NCBI GenBank assembly: GCA_029259175.1
Contig: JAPDJH010000016.1
Coordinates: forward strand, 1-43,489
Direction: 5' to 3'
Length of the DNA stretch: 43,489 nt
Origin: Hadesarchaea archaeon
GTDB taxonomy: Archaea > Hadarchaeota > Hadarchaeia > Hadarchaeales > Hadarchaeaceae
The notes below the pieces were generated by a model. It worked only from the letters and a program-made list of their open reading frames with translations. It did no database searches and had not been told where the DNA came from. Every line of letters starts with the position of its first letter. The first letter of the stretch is position 1. This document shows positions 14,471-23,167 of this stretch, piece by piece. The translations under genes were made by a program, and so were the position numbers.

Positions 14471-15322
14471 CTAACCCAGCCGGCTTATCCCCTTGATCAA
14501 ATCAGTTTTTGTGATTATGCCGATGAGATTTCCCCGCTCGAGAACCGGGAGTCCACTAATTCCATGTTTTATCATCAGATCTGCGGCGTCGGCAACATCG
14601 TCGTACATATCAACTGTTAGTGGTCGGGGAGTCATGATATCCTCTGCAGTTAACAATCCGATGTGTTTCACGTATCTTGCAACTCTTCGACCGCCGCGCT
14701 CGGTTTTTCTGGCGTACCGTAGGACACGTACGGGCGGTCGCCAAGGAAGTTCCAACTGAGCAAAACCAAGGTCGCTCTCTGTGATTATCCCAACGGGCTT
14801 TCTACCATCGGTCACTATGACTCTCGAGATTCGATGCCTCTTCAGCAAATCTACAACTCGCGCGATGGAATGGGCCGGAGAGACACAAATTGGATTGGGG
14901 GTCATCAGAGCCGCAACTTTGAATCTTTCACGCAGGTGATCAGCAAAATACCGAACCAAATCCGTCTTCGTCACAATGCCCAGCGGTTTTCCGTTGTCAG
15001 ATACCACGACGCTGCTTATCCCTCGGCGAAGCATTATTGCGGCGATTTTGTTCAGTCCAGTTGCCGGTGCCACGGATATCACTTCTGGCCGCATTACTTG
15101 GGAGATCGGAATCTCGTCGATGGGTTTCCTTTTCCACAGGGGACCACTTACTGCCAAGTTTTCAGCGATGTCTCGCATGGAGAGAAAACCCACAGGTCTT
15201 CCCCGTTCCATGACCAAGAGCCGGTTTACCCGGTAGCGCAACATCATGCGTTTTGCGTGAGCGATAGGCTCGACTGGTCTCACAGCCACTATGGGGGAGC
15301 TCATCACGAGTTCTGCCTTCAT
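14471..15322 (-). CDS. Tetra-CBS-domain protein
   Basis: 283 residues from the ATG at 15320-15322, which overlaps the stop of the upstream CBS gene by four bases (ATGA). The open frame extends further upstream but has no CBS homology there. Four CBS motifs: MKAELVMSSPIVAVRPV (residue 1), ISQVMRPEVISVAPATG (about 75), VAALMTPNPICVSPAHS (about 137) and AEDIMTPRPLTVDMYDD (about 227). A basic insert (RVLRYARKTERGGRRVARYV, about 200-220) separates motifs 3 and 4. This could contact nucleic acid, but that is inference. Ligand-sensing function is the family expectation; no catalytic domain is present. Confidence 0.9.
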   Translation of the reverse strand: MKAELVMSSPIVAVRPVEPIAHAKRMMLRYRVNRLLVMERGRPVGFLSMRDIAENLAVSGPLWKRKPIDEIPISQVMRPEVISVAPATGLNKIAAIMLRRGISSVVVSDNGKPLGIVTKTDLVRYFADHLRERFKVAALMTPNPICVSPAHSIARVVDLLKRHRISRVIVTDGRKPVGIITESDLGFAQLELPWRPPVRVLRYARKTERGGRRVARYVKHIGLLTAEDIMTPRPLTVDMYDDVADAADLMIKHGISGLPVLERGNLIGIITKTDLIKGISRLG

Positions 15323-16134
15323 ATGAGCACCCTCAACATATCGTGCTCCGTGATAATTCCGACGAGCTCGGATTTCTCGACTACGGGCAAACCTCCACAC
15401 TCCTTTTCTCGCATGAGCCCCGCAGCTTCCCCGACATCCGTGTCTGGAGCCACAGTAAGAACTTTCTCAGTCATTATTTCTTCCACTGGAATGGAAAGCA
15501 CTTCGTCCATTCGATTCGTCCGCATGTAGTGAAAGACTTTACTAGTGCCAAAAAACCGAATGAGATCTACAGTGGTCAGAATTCCCACCAGCCGGGCACC
15601 TTCCACAATCGGGAGACGACGCACCCCCCACGATATCATTCGTCGAGCGGCTTCCCGTATGGACAGTTTCGGCCCGGCGGTGATAACGCGCCGCGTCATA
15701 TAGTAACTCACAGGAGTGTTGGTAGTGAGGGGCACGTAAGCGATGAAGTCACGCTCAGAGATTATACCCACAATGTTCCCCTCCCGGTCCACGATCGGGA
15801 CTCCTCCGACCCCGGTGCTCAGCAAAAATTTTGCTGCTTCGGCTATAGACATGTACACGCCACCAGCAGGGAATCGGCGGAGCATTATAGTACGAACTGG
15901 TTCATTGATGGCCGCATAGAAATTCCCGCCGAATTTGTGAAGCACGATGTCGTGTCGTGGTCCCCCTCCCAGAAAATCGACAATTTCTCTTGTGCGTACC
16001 ATGCCCTCTAGTCTTCGACTTCCTGGATGAATTACAGGGATACGCCGAATGTGGTTTTTTATCATAGAATTCATGGCGTTTTTCACGGATTGTGTGGGAG
16101 TAATGGTGATGATTCGCTTTCTAGCGATGTTCAT
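15319..16134 (-). CDS. Tetra-CBS-domain protein
   Basis: 271 residues from the ATG at 16134, chosen because GGAGAGGT lies just upstream and the first CBS motif starts right there (MNIARKRIITITPTQSVKNA). A GTG at 16233 would add 33 residues with no CBS similarity and overlap the upstream gene by 10 bases. Further motifs: VRTIMLRRFPAGGVYMSIAE (about 83), VSYYMTRRVITAGPKLSIRE (about 144) and VEEIMTEKVLTVAPDTD (about 217). The loop after motif 1 is longer than in its neighbours. It is translationally coupled to the next gene by ATGA. Confidence 0.87.
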   Translation of the reverse strand: MNIARKRIITITPTQSVKNAMNSMIKNHIRRIPVIHPGSRRLEGMVRTREIVDFLGGGPRHDIVLHKFGGNFYAAINEPVRTIMLRRFPAGGVYMSIAEAAKFLLSTGVGGVPIVDREGNIVGIISERDFIAYVPLTTNTPVSYYMTRRVITAGPKLSIREAARRMISWGVRRLPIVEGARLVGILTTVDLIRFFGTSKVFHYMRTNRMDEVLSIPVEEIMTEKVLTVAPDTDVGEAAGLMREKECGGLPVVEKSELVGIITEHDMLRVLI

Positions 16135-16223
16135 TACCTCTCCTTCTTCTCGGTGGAGCCTCGATTTGAATTCGAGAGGGCCCCGGTCGTAGGATTTGTA
16201 ATGCGGGATTCTTCTCACGGATT

Positions 16224-17030
16224 TCACCTGCACATGGCCTTTACGATGTCAGACCTGCTGATGATTCCCACGAGTGCCCCACTATCGACGACGGGCAGTC
16301 TCTTAACTTTTTTTGTGAGCACGAGTTCGATTGCACGCGAAAGCAACGCTTGGGGTTGGATAGTTATGACAGGCGTTCGCATGATGGATTTTACCTTGGC
16401 GGGTGCCCTGCCCTTCTTCGATTCCTCTGCTGTACGCACTCCTCCGTATCGTATGATGTCTGTCCGTGTTATCACACCTACGACGCTGAGTTTTCCTTTG
16501 GATTCCTCTACTACCGGCAGACCAGACAGCTTTTCCCGTTCCATCAAATCCCACACATGGGTGAGTTCGTCGTTTGGATTACAAAAGACGACGTCAGAAA
16601 CCATCACATCTCTGACTTTCACGGTATTGGGGATGGAATCCCAAGCGTGCCGGAGCAGGTCGTCCATTCGAAGCACTCCCACAGCGGTTCGATCAGTGGG
16701 GCTCTGCACTATTGGGATTTCATCGAGACCTTCATTTACCATGAATAGAGCGGCTTTTGTGAGTTCGGTGCTCGGCGTGATTAAGGATTTCACGGGCTCC
16801 ATCACGCCAGCCACCGGAATGTTGGATCGTGTGGATGTCACTCTCAAGATACCGCGTTGTGTGACTATTCCCTCTAACCGCCCCCCTTCTACAACGGGTA
16901 GGACCTTTATCCGATGTTCACGCATCACGGCTCTAGCGTGCGTGGCTAGATCTCGGGGATTCACGAAGATTCTGAGTGGAGCCATCAGTCGGCTAACCGG
17001 GAGTCCCGCAAAGGGATTTGGTAATTTCAT
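16224..17030 (-). CDS. Tetra-CBS-domain protein
   Basis: 268 residues with four CBS motifs: VSRLMAPLRIFVNPRDLATH (about 12), VAGVMEPVKSLITPSTELTK (about 71), VRDVMVSDVVFCNPNDELTH (about 138) and VKSIMRTPVITIQPQALLSR (about 211). Each is followed by the usual helix and the I..LPVV strand. It starts eight bases after the end of the CBS zinc-ribbon gene at 17039, which places it second in the operon. Its sequence differs clearly from the neighbouring CBS proteins, so the operon is an old expansion rather than recent tandem copies. Confidence 0.9.
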   Translation of the reverse strand: MKLPNPFAGLPVSRLMAPLRIFVNPRDLATHARAVMREHRIKVLPVVEGGRLEGIVTQRGILRVTSTRSNIPVAGVMEPVKSLITPSTELTKAALFMVNEGLDEIPIVQSPTDRTAVGVLRMDDLLRHAWDSIPNTVKVRDVMVSDVVFCNPNDELTHVWDLMEREKLSGLPVVEESKGKLSVVGVITRTDIIRYGGVRTAEESKKGRAPAKVKSIMRTPVITIQPQALLSRAIELVLTKKVKRLPVVDSGALVGIISRSDIVKAMCR

Positions 17031-17038
17031 TCAATCAT

Positions 17039-17560
17039 CTACCTAGTCATACTGTCGCGGCAATCCTCGCAAACCCACATCCCGTTAACTTCATAGAGAT
17101 GAGTAGTAATCTCCCCACAGACCTCGCACACGCTCTCTTCTATTTCAACACGCCTCTCGGCTTCCACACTCGTTTCTAGCAATTCTGGAGATACGCGCAT
17201 GATGTCCATGGTGGTTATGATTCCTACGAGTTTTCCCTTTTCGACGACGGGAAGCCTTCTGATGTTGCTTCGCGCCATGATGCGAGCGGCATCTGCGATG
17301 TCGGTGTCGGGAGTGATGGTCAGAACTGGGGAGGACATAATTTTTTTGACCGGAACACGGCTGGGTCTTACATCCGCACTTATTACTTTCAAGAGGAGAT
17401 CGCGTTCGGTCAGGATCCCGACTGGTTTTTTGCTTTTTACCACTACGATGCTTCCAACACTGTTTTTTGCCATGAGCTTTGCTGCCTTTGCAACGCTCGC
17501 ATCAGGGGTTGTGGTTAGGACTTTGGTCGTCATCACTTCCCGGACTGGAACGCTCGGCAT
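17039..17560 (-). CDS. CBS-pair protein with C-terminal zinc ribbon (first gene of CBS operon)
   Basis: 173 residues from the ATG at 17560 (a TTG at 17569 is possible). Two CBS motifs, VREVMTTKVLTTTPDASVAK (residue 6) and VKKIMSSPVLTITPDTDIAD (about 73), are followed by a C-terminal zinc ribbon with paired cysteines, CEVCGEITTHLYEVNG then WVCEDCRDS. This CBS-plus-zinc-ribbon layout occurs in archaea and suggests a sensor that can bind a protein or nucleic-acid partner. It is the first gene of the minus-strand CBS operon. Its promoter is the TATA element at 17588-17598, shared with divergent rpiA, and the transcript would be almost leaderless. Confidence 0.9.
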   Translation of the reverse strand: MPSVPVREVMTTKVLTTTPDASVAKAAKLMAKNSVGSIVVVKSKKPVGILTERDLLLKVISADVRPSRVPVKKIMSSPVLTITPDTDIADAARIMARSNIRRLPVVEKGKLVGIITTMDIMRVSPELLETSVEAERRVEIEESVCEVCGEITTHLYEVNGMWVCEDCRDSMTR

Positions 17561-17587
17561 AATTTCCAAGTTGAACTATAGTGGTGC

Positions 17588-17598
17588 TATTTAATATC
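17588..17598. promoter_or_regulatory. Shared TATA box between CBS operon and rpiA
   Basis: CTATTTAATAT is nearly symmetric and sits about 26 bp before the rpiA ATG and about 25-34 bp before the first CBS gene on the other strand. Neither gene has a clear ribosome binding site, consistent with leaderless transcripts both ways. Confidence 0.5.
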
Positions 17599-17619
17599 TT
17601 CTGTGGTGAGTTTTGAGCG

Positions 17620-18309
17620 ATGCGAGAGCTATGGAAACGAATGGCGGCAGAGCGGGCGGCACAGGAGGTTTCCCGTGGCATGGTGGTCGGATTAGGGTCT
17701 GGGACGACGATGGCCGAAGTTGTGAAAATATTGGGAAAGAGTCGGGTGAGGGCCACGTTTATCCCTGCATCCAAATTCATCGAACGAATAGCGAAAAAAC
17801 GAGGACTGAGGCTCTCCACCTTAGAAATTCACTCTGACTTGGATTTACACCTAGATGGTGCCGATGAGGTCGACCCGCGGTTTCATATGATCAAGGGACG
17901 CGGCGGGGCGATGGCCCGGGAAAAGATTTTGGCTAAAGCCGCGAGGCGAGTGGTCATCGTCGTTGATAAGACCAAGCTTGTCAGACGACTTGGTAAGCAT
18001 GCGCCCGTACCTGTCGAGGTACTGCCGTTTGCAGTGGGCCCAATCAGAAAGAAGCTTCACGAGTTCGGAAAGCCGATGCTTAGAGTACGATCTGGTGGGC
18101 GGCCGTATCTCACGGATAATGGGAACTACATCTTTGATCTCAAGTGCAGGCAGTTGTCTGACCCTCAAAAACTAGAGCGAGAACTGAACGCGATTCCCGG
18201 TGTTGTGGAAAACGGGATCTTTGTCGGGCTGGTGGACGAGTTGGTGGTTGGTCATGAAGGAGGGGTTAGCGTTTTCAAGTCGGGCAAGGAGATGGCAGAG
18301 TTCTTGTGA
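17620..18309 (+). CDS. rpiA: Ribose-5-phosphate isomerase A
   Basis: Interconverts ribose 5-phosphate and ribulose 5-phosphate, supplying pentose phosphates in archaea that lack the oxidative pathway. 229 residues, full length. Seen: VVGLGSGTTMAEVVK (phosphate-binding loop, about residue 22), PASKFI, LDLHLDGADEVDPRF (catalytic Asp region, about 76-90), IKGRGGAMAREKIL (about 93-106) and YLTDNGNYIFD near 165. The ATG is close to the TATA element with no ribosome binding site, so the message is probably leaderless. A T8 run downstream may end the transcript. Confidence 0.97.
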   Translation: MRELWKRMAAERAAQEVSRGMVVGLGSGTTMAEVVKILGKSRVRATFIPASKFIERIAKKRGLRLSTLEIHSDLDLHLDGADEVDPRFHMIKGRGGAMAREKILAKAARRVVIVVDKTKLVRRLGKHAPVPVEVLPFAVGPIRKKLHEFGKPMLRVRSGGRPYLTDNGNYIFDLKCRQLSDPQKLERELNAIPGVVENGIFVGLVDELVVGHEGGVSVFKSGKEMAEFL

Positions 18310-18360
18310 TTTGCTGGATATGGGACGTGCTCGAAGTTCTCGGGTGATTTCCCACATTTG

Positions 18361-18368
18361 TTTTTTTT
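18361..18368 (+). terminator. Oligo-T terminator after rpiA
   Basis: A run of eight T, preceded by TTTG and followed by AAAAAAC, forms an A/T-rich imperfect inverted repeat about 50 bp after the rpiA stop. Oligo-T tracts end archaeal transcripts. Confidence 0.45.
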
Positions 18369-18382
18369 AAAAAACAAAACTC

Positions 18383-18538
18383 AGAAAAGAGGATATCAAA
18401 CACCTGAACTATTTCTTGACCAAATATGGGGAGAAACTTGGGATAAAGAAGGCGTATGTGATCACCAGAGACGAGGAGGGGTGATGGGGCAGGATACGGC
18501 TGGTTCCGATGTGGAAGCTCTGCCTTAGGGGGTTATGA
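18383..18538 (+). pseudogene. C-terminal remnant of an archaeal AAA ATPase (DUF4143/DUF234-like tail)
   Basis: The frame reads HLNYFLTKYGEKLGIKKAYV then ITRDEEG, a TGA (18482-18484), and then WGRIRLVPMWKLCL. This is the typical ending of large archaeal ATPases of the COG1672/COG1373 kind, where a short helix and the VITRD strand precede a hydrophobic last strand near P.WKF. The rest of the gene is missing and the internal stop confirms decay. Confidence 0.6.
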
Positions 18539-18557
18539 TCCATCGGGCGATCGCCTC

Positions 18558-19184
18558 TCATTTGAAAACTTCACCAGTTTCCATCGACCAAAAGAGCAAG
18601 TCCAGCTCTCCCATGGATATGCCCACTTGTTTTGCAAACTTTTTCATTTGCTGTTCGATTTCCAGATATCTCTTGGGCGTTAGAGGAGCAATTCTGGAGA
18701 TTACACCGTGTTTCTTCAGATTCTTTAGCACGTGTCTATCCAGAATTGCCAGCTCGCTCGAATAGCCTATGTTGCGCAGAAAATGGCTGGCCTCTTTGTA
18801 GCCGAGTCCTTTCACGTGTTTTACAAGCCACTTGCGAGCCTCTTCAGGTGTTGAAAAGCCAGCAAGCACTTTCGCAATTTTTCCGCGCAGTAGTGAGACA
18901 GCGCGCTGAATGCGCTGTGCTTTGTTGTGTCGGAATCTCACGCCGGTCAATTCTTGCTCGATTTTTTCCGTATCAGGCAAGTCGAGCAGGCCCTTTTCCT
19001 TCAGCCTTTCCACGGCCTGCCAGCAGATCTTGGCCTTTGATTGCGGCGTTAGCAGACAGAACACTAGCTCTTCCAGCATGCGTTGTTCGTCTCGTGTTTC
19101 CCACAAGCGTTGGAACTCGCGGAGACGCGTTTTGATTTCGTTTTTTCGTTTCTCGTACTCCGCTCGGAGTTCCTCTGGGCTCAT
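18558..19184 (-). CDS. 8-oxoguanine DNA glycosylase/AP lyase, Ogg2 family
   Basis: A 208-residue helix-hairpin-helix enzyme that removes 8-oxoguanine and cuts the abasic strand. Seen: EELVFCLLTPQSKAKICW (residues about 38-55), the HhH segment LVKHVKGLGYKEASHFLRNI (about 119-138, containing the lysine expected as nucleophile), and LAILDRHVLKNLKKHG (about 144-159, containing the catalytic aspartate). The ending GELDLLFWSMETGEVFK is typical of archaeal Ogg2. The length fits the family. It is convergent with the ATPase remnant and divergent from the mevalonate kinase gene. Confidence 0.92.
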   Translation of the reverse strand: MSPEELRAEYEKRKNEIKTRLREFQRLWETRDEQRMLEELVFCLLTPQSKAKICWQAVERLKEKGLLDLPDTEKIEQELTGVRFRHNKAQRIQRAVSLLRGKIAKVLAGFSTPEEARKWLVKHVKGLGYKEASHFLRNIGYSSELAILDRHVLKNLKKHGVISRIAPLTPKRYLEIEQQMKKFAKQVGISMGELDLLFWSMETGEVFK

Positions 19185-19246
19185 CCCTTCTTATTGCTCG
19201 CCTCTGGTTTTAAGTGAAAAGAATGAGTAGCTTTAGAGGTGGAGCG

Positions 19247-20185
19247 ATGGGGAGAGGCGTGGGTTTTGGAAAAGTCATTCTTTTCAACGAGCACTTTGTT
19301 GTTCATGGAGTACCGGGCATTGCCGCGGCTCTAGATAAGCGTCTTGTGTGTGAGACGGTGCTTGAGCCTGGTCAGGGGTGGGTGCTGGACGATCTTCGAG
19401 ATCCGGAGCTGAAGCAAGGTTTCGAACGCGAATGGGACAAATTCAAGGGTGCTGTTGATGCAATCCTGGGAGCTGCGGGCGTGGACACCTCCGCAAACCG
19501 CATTCGGATACGTCTGCGTGGAGACGTGCTTCCAGCGAGCGGAATGGGATGGAGCGCAGCGTTTTCGGTGGCGCTAGCTCGCGCAGTCGCGGACGAATTC
19601 GGGCTAAACCTCACGGACGAGCAAATCTTCCAGCTAGCGCTGGAAGGTGAACGCGTTTATCACGGGCTTCCTTCAGGCATCGATCCGCTGGTCGCTACTG
19701 TGGGTGGGGTCGTGTGGTTCGTAAAGGATAAGCCCAATCGCTTCGAGAAGCTCAAGCTGCCGATCCCTATGAGGATTGTGGTGGCCTACAGCGGCGTTCC
19801 TTCGGATACAGCAAAAGCTGTTGCTGGGGTCCGCGAACGCAAAGAGCAGTTTAAGCAGAAATATGACCAGATTTTTGAGGAGGCAAATGCTTTGGTGAAT
19901 GAGGCGAAAGCTGCGCTGGGGTCTGGCAACTGGGAGCGTGTAGGAGAACTCATGAATCGCAATCACCGTCTGCTACAGGAGATAGAAGTATCCTGCGAGG
20001 TGCTGGACCGAATGGTAGGTCTGGCGCGAAGCGCTGGTGCGCTGGGAGCCAAGCTCACGGGAGGCGGGCTTGGGGGATGTGTTGTTGCACTCACGCCCGA
20101 TGAGGAACTACAGGAGCAGGTGGCGCAGAAATTCGATGAAGCAGGATATCGGGCCGTACGAGCGCTGGTTGGAGGCAGCACATGA
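19247..20185 (+). CDS. mvk: Mevalonate kinase
   Basis: Phosphorylates mevalonate to mevalonate 5-phosphate in archaeal isoprenoid lipid synthesis. 312 residues from ATG 19247, chosen because GGTGGA stands just upstream; the open frame reaches back to 19214. GHMP-kinase motifs in order: VILFNEHFVVHGVPGIAAAL (about 9-28), the nucleotide loop LPASGMGWSAAFSVALA (about 94-110), HGLPSGIDPLVATVGG near 143, and GALGAKLTGGGLGGCVVALT near 265. The loop has GMGW where GLGS is more usual. The stop overlaps the UbiD gene by four bases, linking it to the archaeal modified mevalonate pathway. Confidence 0.93.
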   Translation: MGRGVGFGKVILFNEHFVVHGVPGIAAALDKRLVCETVLEPGQGWVLDDLRDPELKQGFEREWDKFKGAVDAILGAAGVDTSANRIRIRLRGDVLPASGMGWSAAFSVALARAVADEFGLNLTDEQIFQLALEGERVYHGLPSGIDPLVATVGGVVWFVKDKPNRFEKLKLPIPMRIVVAYSGVPSDTAKAVAGVRERKEQFKQKYDQIFEEANALVNEAKAALGSGNWERVGELMNRNHRLLQEIEVSCEVLDRMVGLARSAGALGAKLTGGGLGGCVVALTPDEELQEQVAQKFDEAGYRAVRALVGGST

Positions 20186-21420
20186 GATTTCGAGATGTGG
20201 TAAAATTTTTGGAGCGCAGGGGCTGTCTGTTGCGTGTCTCAACACCAGTTAATCCAAAAATAGTTGCGGCTAGAGTAGCCATGGCCAATGCGGATAAGGC
20301 AGTTCTTTTTGAACGCATAATAGGCGCTGATTTTCCTGTGGCCACGAACGTTTACGGTTCGCGCGAAATCTTGGCTGAGCTTCTGAACACCTCGATTATA
20401 GGGCTGAAGCGAAAAATCTTACATGCGATTCGGCGTCCGCGTCCTCCGAGGCTCACCAAGCCCCCCGTTTATGAGTCGATAGGCCCTGATTTGCGCAGGC
20501 TTCCGGTCCTACAACACTATTCGGCAGACGCTGGGCGCTACATAACAGCCGGGGTAGTGGTCGTACAACACCGGCGCTGGGGAGTTAATCTGTCCTATCA
20601 CCGAATGCTGGTCAAGGGCAAAAACCAGCTAGTACTGCGCGTGTTGCCACGCCATTTGCATCGCTTCTTGGAGGCGGGGGTGGAGCGAGCAGTGGTCGCG
20701 ATCGGAAACCCGCCCCAAGTCGCGATCGCTGGAGCAATTTCTGTCGAATTGGGTAAGAGTGAGCTCGATATCGCAAATGCAATCGCTGGTACAAAAGCTT
20801 TCGAAATCTGGGAACAAACGGTGCCAGAGGCTGAGATTCTTATGCTGGTTGAGTTCACAGGAGAGACCGCTAGGGAGGGACCCTTCGTGGATATTACGGG
20901 CACTGCGGATGTGATAAGGGAGCAACCAGTGGCAAGAGTTAAGGAGATTTTGGTTCGTCCGGGTGCCATTTACCACTCCATTGTTCCAGCAGGACCGGAG
21001 CACCGATTGCTCATGGGGATGCCGAAGGAGCCTGTGATAATGGATGCTGTGAATCGCGCGTGCAAGTGCTTGGACGTGCACGTTACTCCGGGCGGGTGTT
21101 CTTGGTTGCACGCCGTAGTAAAAATCCGGAAGCGCCGGGCACGCGATGGCAAACGGGCCATACGCGCGGCGTTTCGGGCCCATCGTTCGTTGAAGCATGT
21201 GTGGGTGGTCGACGAAGACATCGATATCTATGATCCACAACAGGTGGAGTGGGCGATGGCAACACGCTTCCAAGGCGATAAAGATCTTTTGGTGACACGA
21301 GAGCCCGGCTCTTCTTTAGATCCTTCGGCCGACCAGCGAACACGCATGACGACCAAGCTAGGTTTTGATTTGACGATTCCCAAAGCGGGCCGAGCCAGCG
21401 ACTTTCGAAAAGCGAGATAA
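20182..21420 (+). CDS. UbiD-family decarboxylase, probable anhydromevalonate phosphate decarboxylase
   Basis: A 412-residue UbiD-fold decarboxylase that uses prenylated FMN. Seen: GPDLRRLPVLQHYSADAGRY, the prFMN/metal region VNLSYHRMLVKGKNQLVLRV, AIGNPPQVAIAGAISVELGK and LMLVEFTGETAREGPFVDIT, with an E-x-P..E pattern near the middle and WVVDEDIDIYDPQQVEWAMA late. In most archaea a UbiD homologue converts trans-anhydromevalonate 5-phosphate to isopentenyl phosphate. The four-base overlap with mevalonate kinase makes that the best reading here. A ubiquinone-type role is unlikely in this organism. The phosphomevalonate dehydratase subunits expected upstream in the pathway are not in the window. 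Confidence 0.88.
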   Translation: MRFRDVVKFLERRGCLLRVSTPVNPKIVAARVAMANADKAVLFERIIGADFPVATNVYGSREILAELLNTSIIGLKRKILHAIRRPRPPRLTKPPVYESIGPDLRRLPVLQHYSADAGRYITAGVVVVQHRRWGVNLSYHRMLVKGKNQLVLRVLPRHLHRFLEAGVERAVVAIGNPPQVAIAGAISVELGKSELDIANAIAGTKAFEIWEQTVPEAEILMLVEFTGETAREGPFVDITGTADVIREQPVARVKEILVRPGAIYHSIVPAGPEHRLLMGMPKEPVIMDAVNRACKCLDVHVTPGGCSWLHAVVKIRKRRARDGKRAIRAAFRAHRSLKHVWVVDEDIDIYDPQQVEWAMATRFQGDKDLLVTREPGSSLDPSADQRTRMTTKLGFDLTIPKAGRASDFRKAR

Positions 21421-21503
21421 CTTGGCTTCAACAATTCATTGCGATTTTCTGCTTCTTCAGAAATCGATTTTTAATATTTGCTGAGTTGATGGCTTTACAC
21501 GAA

Positions 21504-23117
21504 TTAGTGCAAAACCATTCCAGTTATCCCATCGATTTCGAGTTTGCGCTTTGGAAAGCGCGCAATGTAGACAGGATAGTAAAACACTTCAAAACGCGTG
21601 AGATCGGCTGTTGGCTCTATGGCTTTGATCACCGGTCTGAGCACGTCTTCCTTGAGCTGGCACTCGAGAGGATTTGAGAGCTCTCCTTTGGGAGGCAACG
21701 TGAATTTTATTTGTTGTCCGAGCTTTGGGACGTGGATCTCTTTCAACGGAACATAGACGTTTGCTCTACCAACGCGCTTGTACGTAACCAATTTTCTTTC
21801 TTGAAGTTCCCGAATGACTTTTCTTATGGTGGATGAAGAAAATCCTGTTTTTTCCTCAAGCTCTGGAATACTCGCCTCTTTGGCTCTCACTAATTCTATG
21901 AGAACGCGAGCCTTTGTCTCGTCTAGTCCCAGCAGATCCTCGAACCCGCGCTTTCGCTTGAATCCTTTTTTGATATCTATTGCTGCGCCGTCTCGGCCAT
22001 CCAAGATAAAGGATGTGGTTTTCCAGCTTTTCCGAAGCAAGCCCTTCGCGTACTTGATTTCGACAAAGACTAAGGGGCGATGTTCGAGCTCAAAGCTGGT
22101 CAGCACTTCCTTGGGTCCGAACAGAAGGAAACGCTTTTTCTTTTTCATCTCGGCAAGGCGCATAGCGGACTGTTTGTCCAGTCGTGGTTGCAAAACGTAC
22201 CACTCCTTCGGCCGCTCTACCTTTGGCTCCACCAGTCTTGGTTTACTTATTTTTTCTGTTTTGGCCACCCCTTCACGGATTACGCCGGTTGCTCCCGACA
22301 GTCTTTCAGCGATTTCTGAAACTTTTCCGACCGGTTTGGGCAGGAGCTGTGGCGTGAATCCTTTGTGTGTGGTCTCGCGTTCTATGACTTTGATTTTCAG
22401 CTTTCTATCCGTAAGATTTCCGAGCACGAAGAATTCGCCTGGTTTTAATCGCGGAAGTTTCTCGAGCTCTTTTCTCGAGGTGAAGAAGAGGGAGACAGCG
22501 GCTAGATCCGCCTCGACTGTTAGCTTCCCGATTAGTTGGCTGTCGCATTGGCTTAAAATGTCTTTACTCAAAAATGCGGGGCGCTGAGTAGCGAGCAGCA
22601 ATCCCAGTCCACGTTTGCGTCCCCTTCGGCTTATTTCCCAGAGTTCTAGGAGCGGTTTTCCGCGCTGTGGAGCGAACTTATCAGCCTCTTCGATGATGAG
22701 CAGATAAGGGGTGCGGAGCTCTGATTCTGCAGTATACAGCGCGTGACAAAGTTCGGATACCCGTTTCCGCTCGTCTAGGATTTCCGAGGTGTCGAATATG
22801 ATGGGGACGTTTTCTTTTACGGCCATCGTGGTGAGCTGGTGGAGATCCACGTCATCTGCGTCTAGATCAGCCGCGGGATCCTTTCCCACCCACAAAAGCT
22901 GGAATTTCTCCTTGAGGCTGAAATACTCTCCTTCGGTGTCAACGATGCAGAAACCCACACCGGCTTTGCACAGCTGCTCGCAGATCACGCCAATGGTCCA
23001 GCTTTTTCCTGATCCGCTCTGTCCGATCACGGCTGTACGTCCGGTTACCAAAGTCTGAGCTTTTACCCGAAATTCCTCACCCTTGGATCTGCCTAGGAGT
23101 ATCAAGGGGCCTTCCAT
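21504..23117 (-). CDS. HerA-like (DUF87) ATPase with winged-helix domain
   Basis: 537 residues. N-terminal HerA/FtsK-type ATPase: Walker A VIGQSGSGKSWTIGVICEQL (about 31-50), FCIVDTEGEYFSL, Walker B LLIIEEADKFAPQRGKP (about 138-154), LWEISRRGRKRGLGLLLATQ (sensor/arginine-finger region) and SQCDSQLIGKL. A linker with GKVSEIAERLSG follows, then an alpha/beta region around 300-390, then a winged helix (SIPELEEKTGFSSSTIRKVI, about 423-442) and a beta-rich end. Archaeal HerA proteins translocate DNA with NurA in end processing, but no nurA, mre11 or rad50 is adjacent, so this is a stand-alone paralogue. A helicase or DNA-pumping role is inferred. Confidence 0.85.
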   Translation of the reverse strand: MEGPLILLGRSKGEEFRVKAQTLVTGRTAVIGQSGSGKSWTIGVICEQLCKAGVGFCIVDTEGEYFSLKEKFQLLWVGKDPAADLDADDVDLHQLTTMAVKENVPIIFDTSEILDERKRVSELCHALYTAESELRTPYLLIIEEADKFAPQRGKPLLELWEISRRGRKRGLGLLLATQRPAFLSKDILSQCDSQLIGKLTVEADLAAVSLFFTSRKELEKLPRLKPGEFFVLGNLTDRKLKIKVIERETTHKGFTPQLLPKPVGKVSEIAERLSGATGVIREGVAKTEKISKPRLVEPKVERPKEWYVLQPRLDKQSAMRLAEMKKKKRFLLFGPKEVLTSFELEHRPLVFVEIKYAKGLLRKSWKTTSFILDGRDGAAIDIKKGFKRKRGFEDLLGLDETKARVLIELVRAKEASIPELEEKTGFSSSTIRKVIRELQERKLVTYKRVGRANVYVPLKEIHVPKLGQQIKFTLPPKGELSNPLECQLKEDVLRPVIKAIEPTADLTRFEVFYYPVYIARFPKRKLEIDGITGMVLH

Positions 23118-23167
23118 CTATTAGACCTGGGTCTGCAGGCTAAAAAACTGGGCAGTTCCGCGTTGGC

